DNA of 36,910 nucleotides from Streptomyces sp. DH37 (lineage in GTDB: Bacteria > Actinomycetota > Actinomycetes > Streptomycetales > Streptomycetaceae), in assembly GCF_029813835.1 (NCBI RefSeq), contig NZ_JARVKV010000068.1, positions 1 through 36,910 of the forward strand. Reading direction: 5' to 3'. The notes beneath the pieces are model-generated. The model made no database searches and was not told where the DNA came from. It saw nothing but the letters and a program-made list of their open reading frames with translations. Made by a program: the position numbers and the translations under genes. Positions within the stretch are counted from its first letter, which is position 1. Every line of letters starts with the position of its first letter. This document shows positions 1-8,615 of this stretch, in pieces.

Positions 1-29
1 GGGGTGGAGCGGCCGGGCCGCTCCACCCC
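1..29 (-). terminator. Hairpin terminator after GMC oxidoreductase gene
   Basis: A near-perfect inverted repeat has 14-base arms (GGGGTGGAGCGGCC and its complement) around a single G. It folds as a 13-bp stem with a 3-base loop and starts 14 bases beyond the stop codon of the leftward GMC gene. No T run follows, as is usual for Streptomyces terminators. The window edge cuts off anything beyond it. Confidence 0.7.
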
Positions 30-43
30 TCCCACCTTTCCGT

Positions 44-1906
44 TCAGGCCTCCGCCGTCTCCGCTCCAGCCGTCTCAGCCGCCTCCGGCCTCCTCCTCGG
101 CGGTACGGCCGGCACGGGCAGCACCGGCAGCTTCAGCGCGGCGAACGCGTCCTCGGGCACCACCGGGCGGCGCGGCGGTACGGCGGGCACGCGGACGTAG
201 TCGGCGCCCTGCGCGGGGCGGGGGTCGGCCTCGCCCTTGTTGGGCCACAGCGACATCGCGCGCTCGGCCTGGGCGGTGATGGTCAGCGACGGGTTCACCC
301 CGAGGTTGGCGGAGACGGCCGAGCCGTCCACGACCGAGATGCCGGGGTGGCCGTAGAGCCGGTGGTAGGGGTCGATGACGCCCTCCCGCGGCGAGGCCCC
401 GATCGGGCAGCCGCCCAGGAAGTGCGCGGTCAGGGGGGTGCCCATCAGTTCGCCGACGTTGGTGCCGGGGAAGCCGTTGATCTCCTCGGCGACGAGCCGT
501 GCGGCCTCGGCGCCCTCGGGGATGTGGTCGGGGTTGGGCGCGCCGTGGCCCTGCCTGGCGGTCAGCAGGCCCTTCCCCGGGCCCCTGGGCTTGCGGTAGG
601 TGGTCAGGGAGTTGTCCAGGGACTGCATCACCAGGCCGATGATGGTCCGCTCCGACCAGCGGTAGTTGGACAGCGTCCGCACGGCCTGCGCCGGGTGGCG
701 CAGGCACTGCGCGACGAAGGCCAGCAGCCTCGGCGCGCGGCCGTACGGGACCTGGAGGACGGAGAGGGTGCCCATCGCGTTGGACCCCTTGCCGTAGCGC
801 ACCGGCTCGATGTGGGTGTTGTCGTTCGGGTGGATGGAGGAGGTGATGGCCACGCCCCGGGTGAAGTCCAGTTCCGCGTCGGGCCCGTGCTTCCTGCGGT
901 AGCGGCGCGGGGAGGTCATCGCGCCCACCAGGGCCTCGGAGTTGGTGCGGGTCAGCTCGCCCAGCCTCGGGGAGATCCGCGGCAGCAGACCGGTGTCGCG
1001 CATCCGGTGCAGCAGCGTCTGGGTGCCGTACGTGCCGGCCGCGACCACCACCTTCTCCGCGCGCAGCACCGTGCGCCTCCCCCGGCGCCTGCCGGTGCGC
1101 ACGGTGGTGACCCGGAAGCCGCCGGCGGGGTCCTCGGTCACCTCCGTCACCGTGGTCATCGGGTGGACGACCGCGCCCGCCTTCTCGGCGAGGTGGAGGT
1201 AGTTCTCGGTGAGGGCGTTCTTGGCGCCGCGCCGGCAGCCCGTCATGCACTCGCCGCACTCGGTGCACGCCCGCCGGGACGGCCCCGCCCCGCCGAAGTA
1301 CGGGTCGGGCACCTCCGTGCCCGGAGCTGCCGTCACCTCGCCGCGGGCGTCCTTCCCGTCGCCGAAGAAGACGCCCACCGGCGCCAGGTGGAAGGTGTCG
1401 CCCACGCCCATCCTCTCGGCCGCGGCCCTCAGGTGGACGTCCGAGGGCGTCACCGTCGGGTTCAGCCGCACGCCCAGCATCCGCTTCGCCTGGTCGTAGT
1501 ACGGCCTGAGCTCCTCCTGCCAGTCGGTGATGCGGCCCCACTGGCGGTCGGTGAAGAAGGCGGGCGGCGGCACGTAGAGGGTGTTGGCGTAGTTCAGCGA
1601 GCCGCCGCCCACCCCGGCGCCCGCCAGGATCATCACGTTCCTCAGCAGATGGATGCGCTGGATGCCGTACAGGCCCAGCGCCGGGGCCCACAGGTAGTTC
1701 CTCAGGTCCCAGGAGCTCTTCGGCAGCGACTCGCGGGTGAAGCGGCGGCCCGCCTCCAGCACCCCCACCCGGTAGCCCTTCTCGGTCAGCCGCAGCGCGG
1801 AGACCGAGCCGCCGAAGCCGGAGCCGACCACGATCACGTCGTAGTCGTACGACGGCCGCGGCGGGCCGGCCGGCTGCTGTGCTGCTTCGTCCTGCGGTCG
1901 GGACAC
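44..1906 (-). CDS. GMC-family FAD oxidoreductase, cholesterol-oxidase type (ChoD-like)
   Basis: A 620-residue flavoprotein predicted to oxidise an alcohol, possibly a sterol 3-hydroxyl, using FAD. The N-terminus has a dinucleotide-binding motif (VVGSGFGGSVSALRL, about residues 26-40) and a GMC signature GAGVGGGSLNYANTLY. The C-terminus has the FAD closing segment (VVDGSAVSANLGVNPS) with the expected His and Asn region. A cysteine cluster CTECGECMTGC lies near residue 215 and is followed by RRGAKNAL. Similar cysteines occur in mycobacterial ChoD-like proteins, but four in this spacing resemble an iron-sulfur ligand set. The start is GTG, chosen because GGAGG lies five bases upstream. No signal peptide is visible, so it is probably cytoplasmic. 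It lies 73 bases downstream of the aldehyde dehydrogenase gene on the same strand, so the two may be co-transcribed. The substrate cannot be told from sequence. Confidence 0.85.
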   Translation of the reverse strand: MSRPQDEAAQQPAGPPRPSYDYDVIVVGSGFGGSVSALRLTEKGYRVGVLEAGRRFTRESLPKSSWDLRNYLWAPALGLYGIQRIHLLRNVMILAGAGVGGGSLNYANTLYVPPPAFFTDRQWGRITDWQEELRPYYDQAKRMLGVRLNPTVTPSDVHLRAAAERMGVGDTFHLAPVGVFFGDGKDARGEVTAAPGTEVPDPYFGGAGPSRRACTECGECMTGCRRGAKNALTENYLHLAEKAGAVVHPMTTVTEVTEDPAGGFRVTTVRTGRRRGRRTVLRAEKVVVAAGTYGTQTLLHRMRDTGLLPRISPRLGELTRTNSEALVGAMTSPRRYRRKHGPDAELDFTRGVAITSSIHPNDNTHIEPVRYGKGSNAMGTLSVLQVPYGRAPRLLAFVAQCLRHPAQAVRTLSNYRWSERTIIGLVMQSLDNSLTTYRKPRGPGKGLLTARQGHGAPNPDHIPEGAEAARLVAEEINGFPGTNVGELMGTPLTAHFLGGCPIGASPREGVIDPYHRLYGHPGISVVDGSAVSANLGVNPSLTITAQAERAMSLWPNKGEADPRPAQGADYVRVPAVPPRRPVVPEDAFAALKLPVLPVPAVPPRRRPEAAETAGAETAEA

Positions 1907-1979
1907 GGGGACCTCCGGTGGTGCGGCTCGGTTCTGGAAGAGGAGGCGGAAGGGGGGCAGGGGGTGCGGGGGCGGGGCG

Positions 1980-3680
1980 TCAGCGGAGGCGGAGCGCCTT
2001 CATCGCGCGCAGGGAGGCGCTCATGAAGGCCGCGTACCTCTCGTCGTCCATGCCGAACGACGGCGCCATGGGCAGGACGCGCTGGGTGGCGACGGTCTGC
2101 GCCTCGGTGTACTTGAGGATGCCCTCGGAGCCGTGGCGCCGGCCCAGTCCGGAGTCGCCCATGCCGCCCATCGGCGACTGGACGCTGCCGTAGGCGGCGG
2201 CGTAGCCCTCGTTGACGTTGACCGTGCCGGTGCGCAGCCGGGCGGCCACCGCCCGCCCGCGCCGGGCGTTCCTCGTCCAGACGCTGGCGTTGAGGCCGTA
2301 GGGCGTGGCGTTGGCCAGCGCGACCGCCTCGTCCTCGTCGGTGAAGCGGTAGACGGAGACGACGGGGCCGAAGGTCTCCTCGCCGCAGACGGCCATCGGG
2401 GCGGTGACGCCCTCCAGGACGGTGGGTTCGTGGAACAGCGGGCCGACGTCGGGGCGCGGCCTGCCGCCCGCCAGGATCCTCGCGCCCTTGGCGACGGCGT
2501 CCTCCACGTGCCGCACCACGTTCTCCAGCTGCCGCTCGGAGACCAGCGACCCCATGTCGGCGCCGTACGCCAGCGCCGAGCCCAGGCGCAGCGCCCTGGT
2601 CCGGGCCACGAACCGCTCGACGAAGTCGTCGGCGAGCGAGGCGTGGACGTAGAGCCGCTCGATGGAGATGCACAGCTGGCCGGCCGAGGAGAACGCGCCG
2701 CGCACCGCGCCCTCGGCCGCCCTGTCCGGGTCGGCGTCCTCCAGCACCAGCATGGCGTTCTTGCCGCCCAGTTCCAGCGAGGCGCCCACCAGGTGGAACG
2801 CCGCCCGCTGGGCGACCTCGCGGCCGGTGCGGGTGGAGCCGGTGAAGGAGACGTAGTCGGCGTGGTCGACGACGGCCGGGCCGACGACCGGTCCCTCACC
2901 GATCACGACCTGCCAGACGTCGGCGGGCAGCCCGGCCTCGATCAGCAGGTCGCGCGCCCACAGGGCGGTCAGCGCGGTCTCCGTGTCGGGTTTCATGACG
3001 ACGGCGTTGCCCGCGGCGAAGGCGGGCAGCGCGTCGCCGACCGACAGCTCCAGCGGGTAGTTCCAGGGGGCGATCTGCCCGACCACCCCCTTGGGGTGGC
3101 GCAGTTCCCGCACCTGCGTGAGCACCGGGATGGCCCCGGTGTGACGCCGGGGACGCAGGTACGCCGGGGCCCTGCGCCCGTAGTGCCGGGCGGCGACGGC
3201 GACCGCCTGCACCTCCTCGTGGGCGTGCAGCCGCGCCTTGCCGGTCTCCAGCTGGACCAGGTCCAGCACCTCCGACTGCCGGCTCAGCAGCAGGTCGTGG
3301 AAGCGCAGCAGGACGGCCGCGCGCTCGCGCACCGGCCGCGCCGCCCACGCCCGCTGCGCCGCACGGGCCCGTGCGTACGCCTCGGTGACGTCCTCGGGGG
3401 TGGACTCGGGCAGATCCGCCAGCTTCTCCCCGGTGAACGGGGTGTGGCAGGCGGTCCGGCCGCTGCCCGCCACACCGCGGGTCAGCCGGGCGACCAGCTC
3501 GTCGGTCACCACATCCGCGGCGGTGCGGGCGTCGGCGGGGGCGGCGGCGACCGGGTTGCCGGCCGTCGCGGGGGCCGTGGGGCCGGCGGTGCGGGCGTCG
3601 GCGGGGGCTGCGGGGACGTCGGGGCCGGTGCCCGTCGTCTGCGCCGCCCCGGTGGCGGCGGTACCTGGCGAATCCGTCAT
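1980..3680 (-). CDS. gabD2: Succinic semialdehyde dehydrogenase (NAD(P)+), GabD2-like
   Basis: An aldehyde dehydrogenase of 566 residues. It is expected to oxidise succinic semialdehyde to succinate, linking GABA or polyamine breakdown to the TCA cycle. Visible landmarks are the FTGSTRTGR cofactor loop, the general-base Glu303 in LELGGKNAML and the nucleophilic Cys337 in SAGQLCISIERL; their 34-residue spacing is that of the family. The first 60 or so residues are an Ala/Pro/Thr-rich low-complexity extension with a repeated APADARTA unit, longer than in typical family members. I chose the ATG at 3680 over an upstream ATG at 3731 because a -10-like TACCCT ends seven bases before it. That suggests a leaderless mRNA; there is no Shine-Dalgarno. 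The exact aldehyde substrate is inferred from similarity to GabD2 proteins. Confidence 0.82.
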   Translation of the reverse strand: MTDSPGTAATGAAQTTGTGPDVPAAPADARTAGPTAPATAGNPVAAAPADARTAADVVTDELVARLTRGVAGSGRTACHTPFTGEKLADLPESTPEDVTEAYARARAAQRAWAARPVRERAAVLLRFHDLLLSRQSEVLDLVQLETGKARLHAHEEVQAVAVAARHYGRRAPAYLRPRRHTGAIPVLTQVRELRHPKGVVGQIAPWNYPLELSVGDALPAFAAGNAVVMKPDTETALTALWARDLLIEAGLPADVWQVVIGEGPVVGPAVVDHADYVSFTGSTRTGREVAQRAAFHLVGASLELGGKNAMLVLEDADPDRAAEGAVRGAFSSAGQLCISIERLYVHASLADDFVERFVARTRALRLGSALAYGADMGSLVSERQLENVVRHVEDAVAKGARILAGGRPRPDVGPLFHEPTVLEGVTAPMAVCGEETFGPVVSVYRFTDEDEAVALANATPYGLNASVWTRNARRGRAVAARLRTGTVNVNEGYAAAYGSVQSPMGGMGDSGLGRRHGSEGILKYTEAQTVATQRVLPMAPSFGMDDERYAAFMSASLRAMKALRLR

Positions 3681-3745
3681 AACCGGGAGGGTAGGCCGTG
3701 GGAAACCGGCTGGGTACCCGTCGGTAACCACTTTTCACGGAATCT

Positions 3746-3761
3746 GCCAGTGAACACTGGC
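3746..3761. promoter_or_regulatory. Candidate operator: 7-2-7 inverted repeat upstream of aldehyde dehydrogenase
   Basis: GCCAGTG-AA-CACTGGC is a perfect inverted repeat with 7-base arms, 65 bases upstream of the dehydrogenase start. Nearby (about 3713-3729) is a short direct repeat, GGTACC then GGTAACC. The symmetry fits a dimeric repressor or activator site, but no regulator gene is adjacent. This is an inference from symmetry only. Confidence 0.4.
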
Positions 3762-3816
3762 GCGAAACGTGCGAGCGTGCGGACCGGAGTGCGGCCGGAC
3801 GGCCGGCGACCGCGGC

Positions 3817-3844
3817 CCGGCCCCCGTGGAGCCCCGGGGGCCGG
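3817..3844 (-). terminator. Hairpin terminator after the pseudokinase gene
   Basis: CCGGCCCCCG and CGGGGGCCGG form a 10-bp stem with an 8-base loop, starting 32 bases after the stop codon of the leftward pseudokinase gene. There is no T tract. The surrounding stretch also repeats a CGGAGTGCGGCCGGA block (near 3785 and 3842). Confidence 0.6.
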
Positions 3845-3875
3845 AGTGCGGCCGGAGGGGATCGGCCGGAGGGGA

Positions 3876-6326
3876 TCAGCCGGTGAAGCGGTAGGTGTCC
3901 GCGATCGTCTCGAAGAGGCCGTCGATGTCGCCCTTCCGGCTCTCCGGCCCGCTGACCAGCACCGTGTGGTAGCGGCCGTCGATGATGATCGCCCGGTCGC
4001 GCAGGTACGTGCCGCCCCGGCCGTCGCGCCAGCTGAACCGGCCCTCGGCCATGACCGTCCGGCCCACCTCTATCCGCCGCAGCCCGGAGCTGGTCGCCCA
4101 GTCGGCGGCGCGGTACGCGTCCAGCTCCCGCTGCTCGCCGGTGAGGTAGGCCATCGCGTCGGTGCCGTACTCCTCGGTGGTGTCCCGGCCGGGCACGACG
4201 ACGATCCGGAGGTCGCCGCGCGTGAAGACCGTCTGCCCGTCGCCGCCCGGCGCCTCCCGCCGCGCGGCCTCGGGGACGGCGATCCGGAACCCGGCCGGGT
4301 CCTTGTGCAGGACGTAGCCGTCGAGGCCCTCCACCGGTTCGCCGGCCTGCGGCTGCTCGGTGCCGGGCGGCGCCGACTCCCCCGATCCCGCGGATCCGCC
4401 GGACTCCCCGGACCCCGCGGGTCCGCCGGACTCCCCGGACGGCGGGGCCGTCTCCTGCGGCTGCTCGGGCTGGGTGCCCACCCGGCCGGGGCGCTGGTTG
4501 GCGGTGTCGCCGGAGGAGCCGGTGTCACCCTTCGGCATGTACAGGGCGGCGTACAACAGCGTCCCGGTCAGCAGCAGCAGGATCAGCCCGACCAGCACCA
4601 GTCCCAGCCGGCGCGGGGACCGCTGCCCGCGGGCGCGCCGGTGCCGGGCGTGGGTGGCCACCGGCGACCGCTCCGCCCGCTTCCTGCGCACCAGTTCGCC
4701 CCGGCGCCGTACGATCGGCAGCCGCTTCGGGTCGGCGGGCCGGCCGGCCTCCAGCGAGAGCGGCGCGGTGACCGTGTGCAGCCCGACCTCCGGCTCGGGC
4801 GCGGAGCGGATCAGGGAGCGGAGCCAGCCGCCCAGTTCCTCGAAGTCCGGCCGTTCGGTGGGGTCCTGACGCAGCAGCGACTCCACGACGGGGCGCAGCG
4901 CACCGCACTCCTCGGCGAACGCGGGCGGCTCGGCGCACACCATCTGCACCAGCTCGGCCACGGACTCCTCGGGGTAGGGGGCGTGCCCCTGCACGGCGCG
5001 GAACAGCAGCGCGCCCAGCGCCCACAGGTCGGCCGCCGGGCCGACCGGCGGGGCCAGCCGCCAGTTCTCGTACACGGGCCCGGCCTGCTCGGGCGCCCAG
5101 CGTTCGGTGACGGCGCCGACGACCGTCATCCGGGCCTGGCGGGCGCGTTCGGCGGCGAGGGCGGTGGCCGGGCCGCGGTAGCGGTCGTCGCCGCCCTCCT
5201 CGCCCCAGCGCTGCGCGGGCGGACCCGCCTCACCGCCGTACGTGTCACCGCCGTACGCCTCACCGTCGTACGTGTCACCGCCGTACGCCTCCCCGCCGTA
5301 CGGGGGCGCGGCGTCGGGGGCGACCGGCCGGAGGTTCTCGGCCTGCCACCGCTCCTCGCTCCTGCGCGCCTCGACCTCGACCCGCGCGGCGGCGGCCCGG
5401 GTCCCGGCGCGGTACGCGGCGATGGCGCCGCTGCGGGCGGCGCGCTCGGCGGCCGGGCCGCCGGGGGCGCCGCTCCCCTCCGGGCGCCCTCCCGGGTCGT
5501 GGGGCGCGTACGGGCCGGGCTCCCCGTACTCCCCCTCCTCCGGGCCGTCGTCGGCGCCGGGGCCGGAGAGCTGCCGCGGCACGCCGCCCGGGGCCGCCGG
5601 GTGCCGGTCCTCCCTCCGGTAGCCGGGCGGCAGTTCCGGGCCGCCCCCGTCGGTCCCGTCCACCTCATCGGTCCCGCCGGTCCCGTCGGTCCCGTCGATC
5701 ACATGGCCGCGCGGCAGCACGCTCGGCGGCGCCGGAAGGGGGTCGTACCCGCACAGGGCCTCCTCCGCGGCGCCGGCGGCCAGCCCGGTGAGCAGGGCGC
5801 GGCCGTCGTCGCAGACGAGGACGGTGCGGGTGGTGATGTTGCGGTGCACCCAGCCCTGCGCGTGGACCGCGCGCAGGGCGGTGAGGACGTCGGCGGCCAT
5901 CTCGGCGGCGCGGTGGGGGCTCAGCGGCCGCTCGGCGAGCACGGCGGCCAGCGGTCGGGCCGCGACCAGTTCGCTGACGATCCACAGCCCGTCGTCCTCG
6001 ACGAAGACGTCGAAGACCTGGTCCAGCCGCGGGTGGTCGGGTATCCGGGAGGCGGCCAGCGCCGCCTCCACCGCGCGCCGCACGGCGGGGTCGGCCGGGC
6101 GCCGCGTGGCCCGCCCGGTGTACGCGCGCCCGTATCCGCCACCGCCGCCGGCCGGGCCGTCGCCGAAGTCCGCCTCGACGACCTCGGGCAGCGGGACCTG
6201 GCGGACCACCACCTCCTGCCCGCTGGCCGTGTCGTACGCGCGGGACTCCACCAGCTCGTACTCGTCGGACGGCGGACGCGGCAAGCGGTACCGCTCGGCC
6301 AGCAGCCGGCCCGAGTACTCGTCCAC
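3876..6326 (-). CDS. Membrane-anchored pseudokinase of the Ser/Thr protein kinase family
   Basis: An 816-residue protein with a kinase-like N-terminal half, a long low-complexity linker, one transmembrane helix (about residues 568-592, LVLVGLILLLLTGTLLYAALY) and a roughly 145-residue C-terminal domain predicted outside the membrane. Kinase fold landmarks remain: WIVSELVAARPLAAVL in the hinge region, HRN at 161-163 and DLWALGALLFRAV for subdomain IX. The catalytic residues are gone: no glycine-rich loop, Arg or Val where the VAIK lysine should be, HRN instead of HRD, and TGL instead of DFG. It should therefore not phosphorylate by the normal mechanism. The linker has pentapeptide repeats of the YGGEA/YGGDT type. 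The start is GTG at 6326, chosen because GGGGAGG lies six bases upstream; an ATG at 6341 lies upstream of that site. It directly follows a canonical kinase gene with a similar outer domain. Confidence 0.85.
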   Translation of the reverse strand: MDEYSGRLLAERYRLPRPPSDEYELVESRAYDTASGQEVVVRQVPLPEVVEADFGDGPAGGGGGYGRAYTGRATRRPADPAVRRAVEAALAASRIPDHPRLDQVFDVFVEDDGLWIVSELVAARPLAAVLAERPLSPHRAAEMAADVLTALRAVHAQGWVHRNITTRTVLVCDDGRALLTGLAAGAAEEALCGYDPLPAPPSVLPRGHVIDGTDGTGGTDEVDGTDGGGPELPPGYRREDRHPAAPGGVPRQLSGPGADDGPEEGEYGEPGPYAPHDPGGRPEGSGAPGGPAAERAARSGAIAAYRAGTRAAAARVEVEARRSEERWQAENLRPVAPDAAPPYGGEAYGGDTYDGEAYGGDTYGGEAGPPAQRWGEEGGDDRYRGPATALAAERARQARMTVVGAVTERWAPEQAGPVYENWRLAPPVGPAADLWALGALLFRAVQGHAPYPEESVAELVQMVCAEPPAFAEECGALRPVVESLLRQDPTERPDFEELGGWLRSLIRSAPEPEVGLHTVTAPLSLEAGRPADPKRLPIVRRRGELVRRKRAERSPVATHARHRRARGQRSPRRLGLVLVGLILLLLTGTLLYAALYMPKGDTGSSGDTANQRPGRVGTQPEQPQETAPPSGESGGPAGSGESGGSAGSGESAPPGTEQPQAGEPVEGLDGYVLHKDPAGFRIAVPEAARREAPGGDGQTVFTRGDLRIVVVPGRDTTEEYGTDAMAYLTGEQRELDAYRAADWATSSGLRRIEVGRTVMAEGRFSWRDGRGGTYLRDRAIIIDGRYHTVLVSGPESRKGDIDGLFETIADTYRFTG
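5229..5303. repeat. 15-bp tandem repeats in the pseudokinase linker
   Basis: About five imperfect copies of a 15-bp unit built on CACCGCCGTACG(T/C). On the minus strand they encode YGGEA-YGGDT-YDGEA-YGGDT-YGGEA. The unit length is a multiple of three, so copy number can vary without breaking the frame. They sit in the disordered linker between the kinase-like domain and the membrane helix. Confidence 0.8.
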
Positions 6327-6468
6327 GGCGCGCCTCCCCACATGCCCACGGCCCTACGGTCCATCAAGACCCGTTCCCACCAGCCGTACAGCGGATGCAC
6401 AGGGTCTGCGGCCTATCACGATACGTGCCGGAGCGGCCCCGCGTCGCCCGTCGGGCCGGTTGGGTCCG

Positions 6469-8448
6469 TCAGTCCAGGGGTCGGAACGTCCGGAAGGCGG
6501 TCTCCCGCACCGTGCGGCACTCCTCGTCCTCCCACGCGTCCGCCTCGCAGGTGATCATGATGGCGTAGCCGTGGCTGTCGTCCACCCGGAAGCCGCGGTT
6601 GAGGACGCGCACCCGCTTCCCGCTCTCCACGCGCTCGAACGTCCAGTCCGCGACGGTCGGGTAGCCGCGCCACTCCACGGGCTTGATGCTGATCAGGGAG
6701 TAGCCGGTGCTGCTGCCGCGCACGGCGGGCTCCAGGGAGCGCCAGGCGCCCGCTGCGCTGTCCCCGGGGCTGCCGTTGAAGTCCACCTGGATCTTGGGGT
6801 AGCCGCCGCCGCGCGGGGCGTACTTGCCGCCGGAGTTCTGTCCCGCTATGCCGACGCGCTCGTACCCCTCGGGCATGGCGGCCGAGAAGTGGAACCGCTC
6901 GTCGGTGACCGTCTCGTAGCCCTCGGGCAGCTTCCCGCCGCCCCGGCCGTCCTCGCCCCCGTCCTCGCCGCCTCCCTCCTGGCGGCCGTCCCCGCCCGAG
7001 GGCTCGGCGGACGGCTCGGCGGAGGGGGCGGACGGGTCTGCGGACGGCTCCCCGGACCGGCCGTCGCCCCCGCCGCCGTCCTTCCCGTCCTGCGGGTCCC
7101 CGCTGCCGTCCTGCCCGGCGGTGGTGACCGCGGACTGCCCCGGCCGGGCCCGCTCCCCGCCGCCCTCGTCGTCGCCGGCGAACGCGACGGCCAGGGCCGT
7201 GCCGAGCACGGCCAGCACGACCACGGCGACCACGGCGACCACGGCGGGCTGCCGCGTCATGCGGGCCATGGGGGCCGTACGGGCCGGGACCGCGGTGGTG
7301 GCCGCGCTCCCGCTCCCGGCGCCCCCGGGGCCGCCCGCGGAGGCCGTGGCCGCCGTCGCCGTCCCCTCGCCGCCGCGCTTGGCCGCGGCGGCGGCCATGG
7401 CGTCGCGTACGGACCGCAGCGTCTCGCGCAGCCGCTCGCCGCCCGCGCCGGGCGAGCCGGTCGCGCCCGTGCCGCCCGCGCCCGCCGCGCCTCCGGCCTC
7501 CCCGGCGCCCCTCCCACCGGCGGCACCGGCGGCGCCGAAGGCGCCGGCGATCGGGAGCACGGTCGTACGGGTGCCCTCCGGCTCCTTCGGCGCGGGCGCG
7601 GCCTGCGGCTCGCGGGCGGCCCGTTCCAGCAGCCTCCGCGCGCCCGGCTCGTCCAGCCGCTCGTCCGGGTCCTTGCGCAGCAGGCCGTGGATGACCTCCT
7701 CCAGCTTCCCGGCGCGCTTCGGGGGCTCCAGCGGCTCGGTCATCACCGCGGTCAGGGTGGCGATCGCCGACCCCTTGTCGTACGGCGGGTGGCCCTCCAC
7801 CGCCGCGTACAGCAGCCCGCCCAGCGACCACAGGTCGGACGGCGGGCCGGGGCGCTGGCCGCGCGCCCGCTCCGGCGCTATGTAGGAGGGGGCGCCGACC
7901 AGCATGCCGGTGGAGGTGAGGGAGGGGTCGCCCTCGATCTGGGCGATGCCGAAGTCGGTGAGGACGACCCGGCCGTCCTCGTCGGCGATGAGGACGTTGG
8001 ACGGCTTCACGTCGCGGTGCAGGATGCCCTCGCGGTGCGCGGCCCGCAGCACGTCGAGGATCGCCAGGCCCACCTCGGCCGCCCGCTGCGGCTCCAGCGG
8101 GCCGTCCTCGCGCAGCACGTCGGCCAGGGAGCGGCCGTCGACCAGTTCCATGACGATCCAGGGGCGGTCGTCCTCGTCGACCACGTCGTAGACGGTGACG
8201 GCGCTGCTGCTGCGGATGCGGGCGATGGCCTTGGCCTCGCGCAGGGTGCGCGTGACGAGCCGCCGCTTCTCCTCCTCGTCGACGCTGGAGGGGAAGCGCA
8301 GCTCCTTCACCGCGACGGTACGGCCCAGGACCTCGTCCTCGGCGCGCCACACGGTGCCCATGCCGCCGCGGCCCAGCACGTCTCCCAGCCGGTAGCGCCC
8401 GCCCAGCAGCCGCCCGGCCTTCTTGCCGCGGCCGTCCACGTCGCTCAT
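6469..8448 (-). CDS. Receptor-type Ser/Thr protein kinase (PknB/Hanks type)
   Basis: A 659-residue transmembrane kinase. All catalytic elements are visible: glycine loop GRGGMG (26-31), ATP lysine 48 in VAVKEL, Glu71 in the C helix, HRDVKPSN (144-151), DFG (165-167) and the activation segment ending YIAPERARG with Thr/Ser sites before it. After a Gly/Ala/Pro-rich linker comes one transmembrane helix (about 398-424, VVAVVAVVVLAVLGTALAVAF). A Gly/Asp/Ser-rich spacer follows, then a C-terminal outer domain beginning near PEGYETVTDERFHFSAAMP. PASTA repeats are absent, so muropeptide sensing is not indicated. The start is ATG at 8448, with GAGGGG just upstream. The gene precedes the pseudokinase by 142 bases on the same strand and is probably its functional partner. 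Substrates are unknown. Confidence 0.92.
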   Translation of the reverse strand: MSDVDGRGKKAGRLLGGRYRLGDVLGRGGMGTVWRAEDEVLGRTVAVKELRFPSSVDEEEKRRLVTRTLREAKAIARIRSSSAVTVYDVVDEDDRPWIVMELVDGRSLADVLREDGPLEPQRAAEVGLAILDVLRAAHREGILHRDVKPSNVLIADEDGRVVLTDFGIAQIEGDPSLTSTGMLVGAPSYIAPERARGQRPGPPSDLWSLGGLLYAAVEGHPPYDKGSAIATLTAVMTEPLEPPKRAGKLEEVIHGLLRKDPDERLDEPGARRLLERAAREPQAAPAPKEPEGTRTTVLPIAGAFGAAGAAGGRGAGEAGGAAGAGGTGATGSPGAGGERLRETLRSVRDAMAAAAAKRGGEGTATAATASAGGPGGAGSGSAATTAVPARTAPMARMTRQPAVVAVVAVVVLAVLGTALAVAFAGDDEGGGERARPGQSAVTTAGQDGSGDPQDGKDGGGGDGRSGEPSADPSAPSAEPSAEPSGGDGRQEGGGEDGGEDGRGGGKLPEGYETVTDERFHFSAAMPEGYERVGIAGQNSGGKYAPRGGGYPKIQVDFNGSPGDSAAGAWRSLEPAVRGSSTGYSLISIKPVEWRGYPTVADWTFERVESGKRVRVLNRGFRVDDSHGYAIMITCEADAWEDEECRTVRETAFRTFRPLD

Positions 8449-8556
8449 GCGTCCCCTCACACTCAGCCCGCCCCAGCAGTGGGTCCATTCTCACTCACGG
8501 GGCGGACCGCGGTGTACGCGGCCGGGGGCACACAACCGGAACGGCGGTGCCTGGGC

Positions 8557-8574
8557 CCGGGGCTGACACCCCGG
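8557..8574 (-). terminator. Short hairpin downstream of glpD
   Basis: CCGGGG-CTGACA-CCCCGG forms a 6-bp stem about 40 bases after the glpD stop, in the 167-base gap before the kinase gene. It is a plausible but weak factor-independent terminator. I see no strong promoter motif in the rest of the gap. Confidence 0.4.
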
Positions 8575-8615
8575 CACGCCCGGCACCCCGCGCCCCGCCC
8601 ACCGGTGAGGGGCCG

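Noticed and set aside
2133..6554. A 1473-codon open frame on the plus strand opposite the dehydrogenase and pseudokinase genes
   Set aside because: It is composed of Arg, Gly, Ala, Pro and His-rich text with no domain, and runs antisense to well-supported genes. Long antisense frames are an effect of very high GC.
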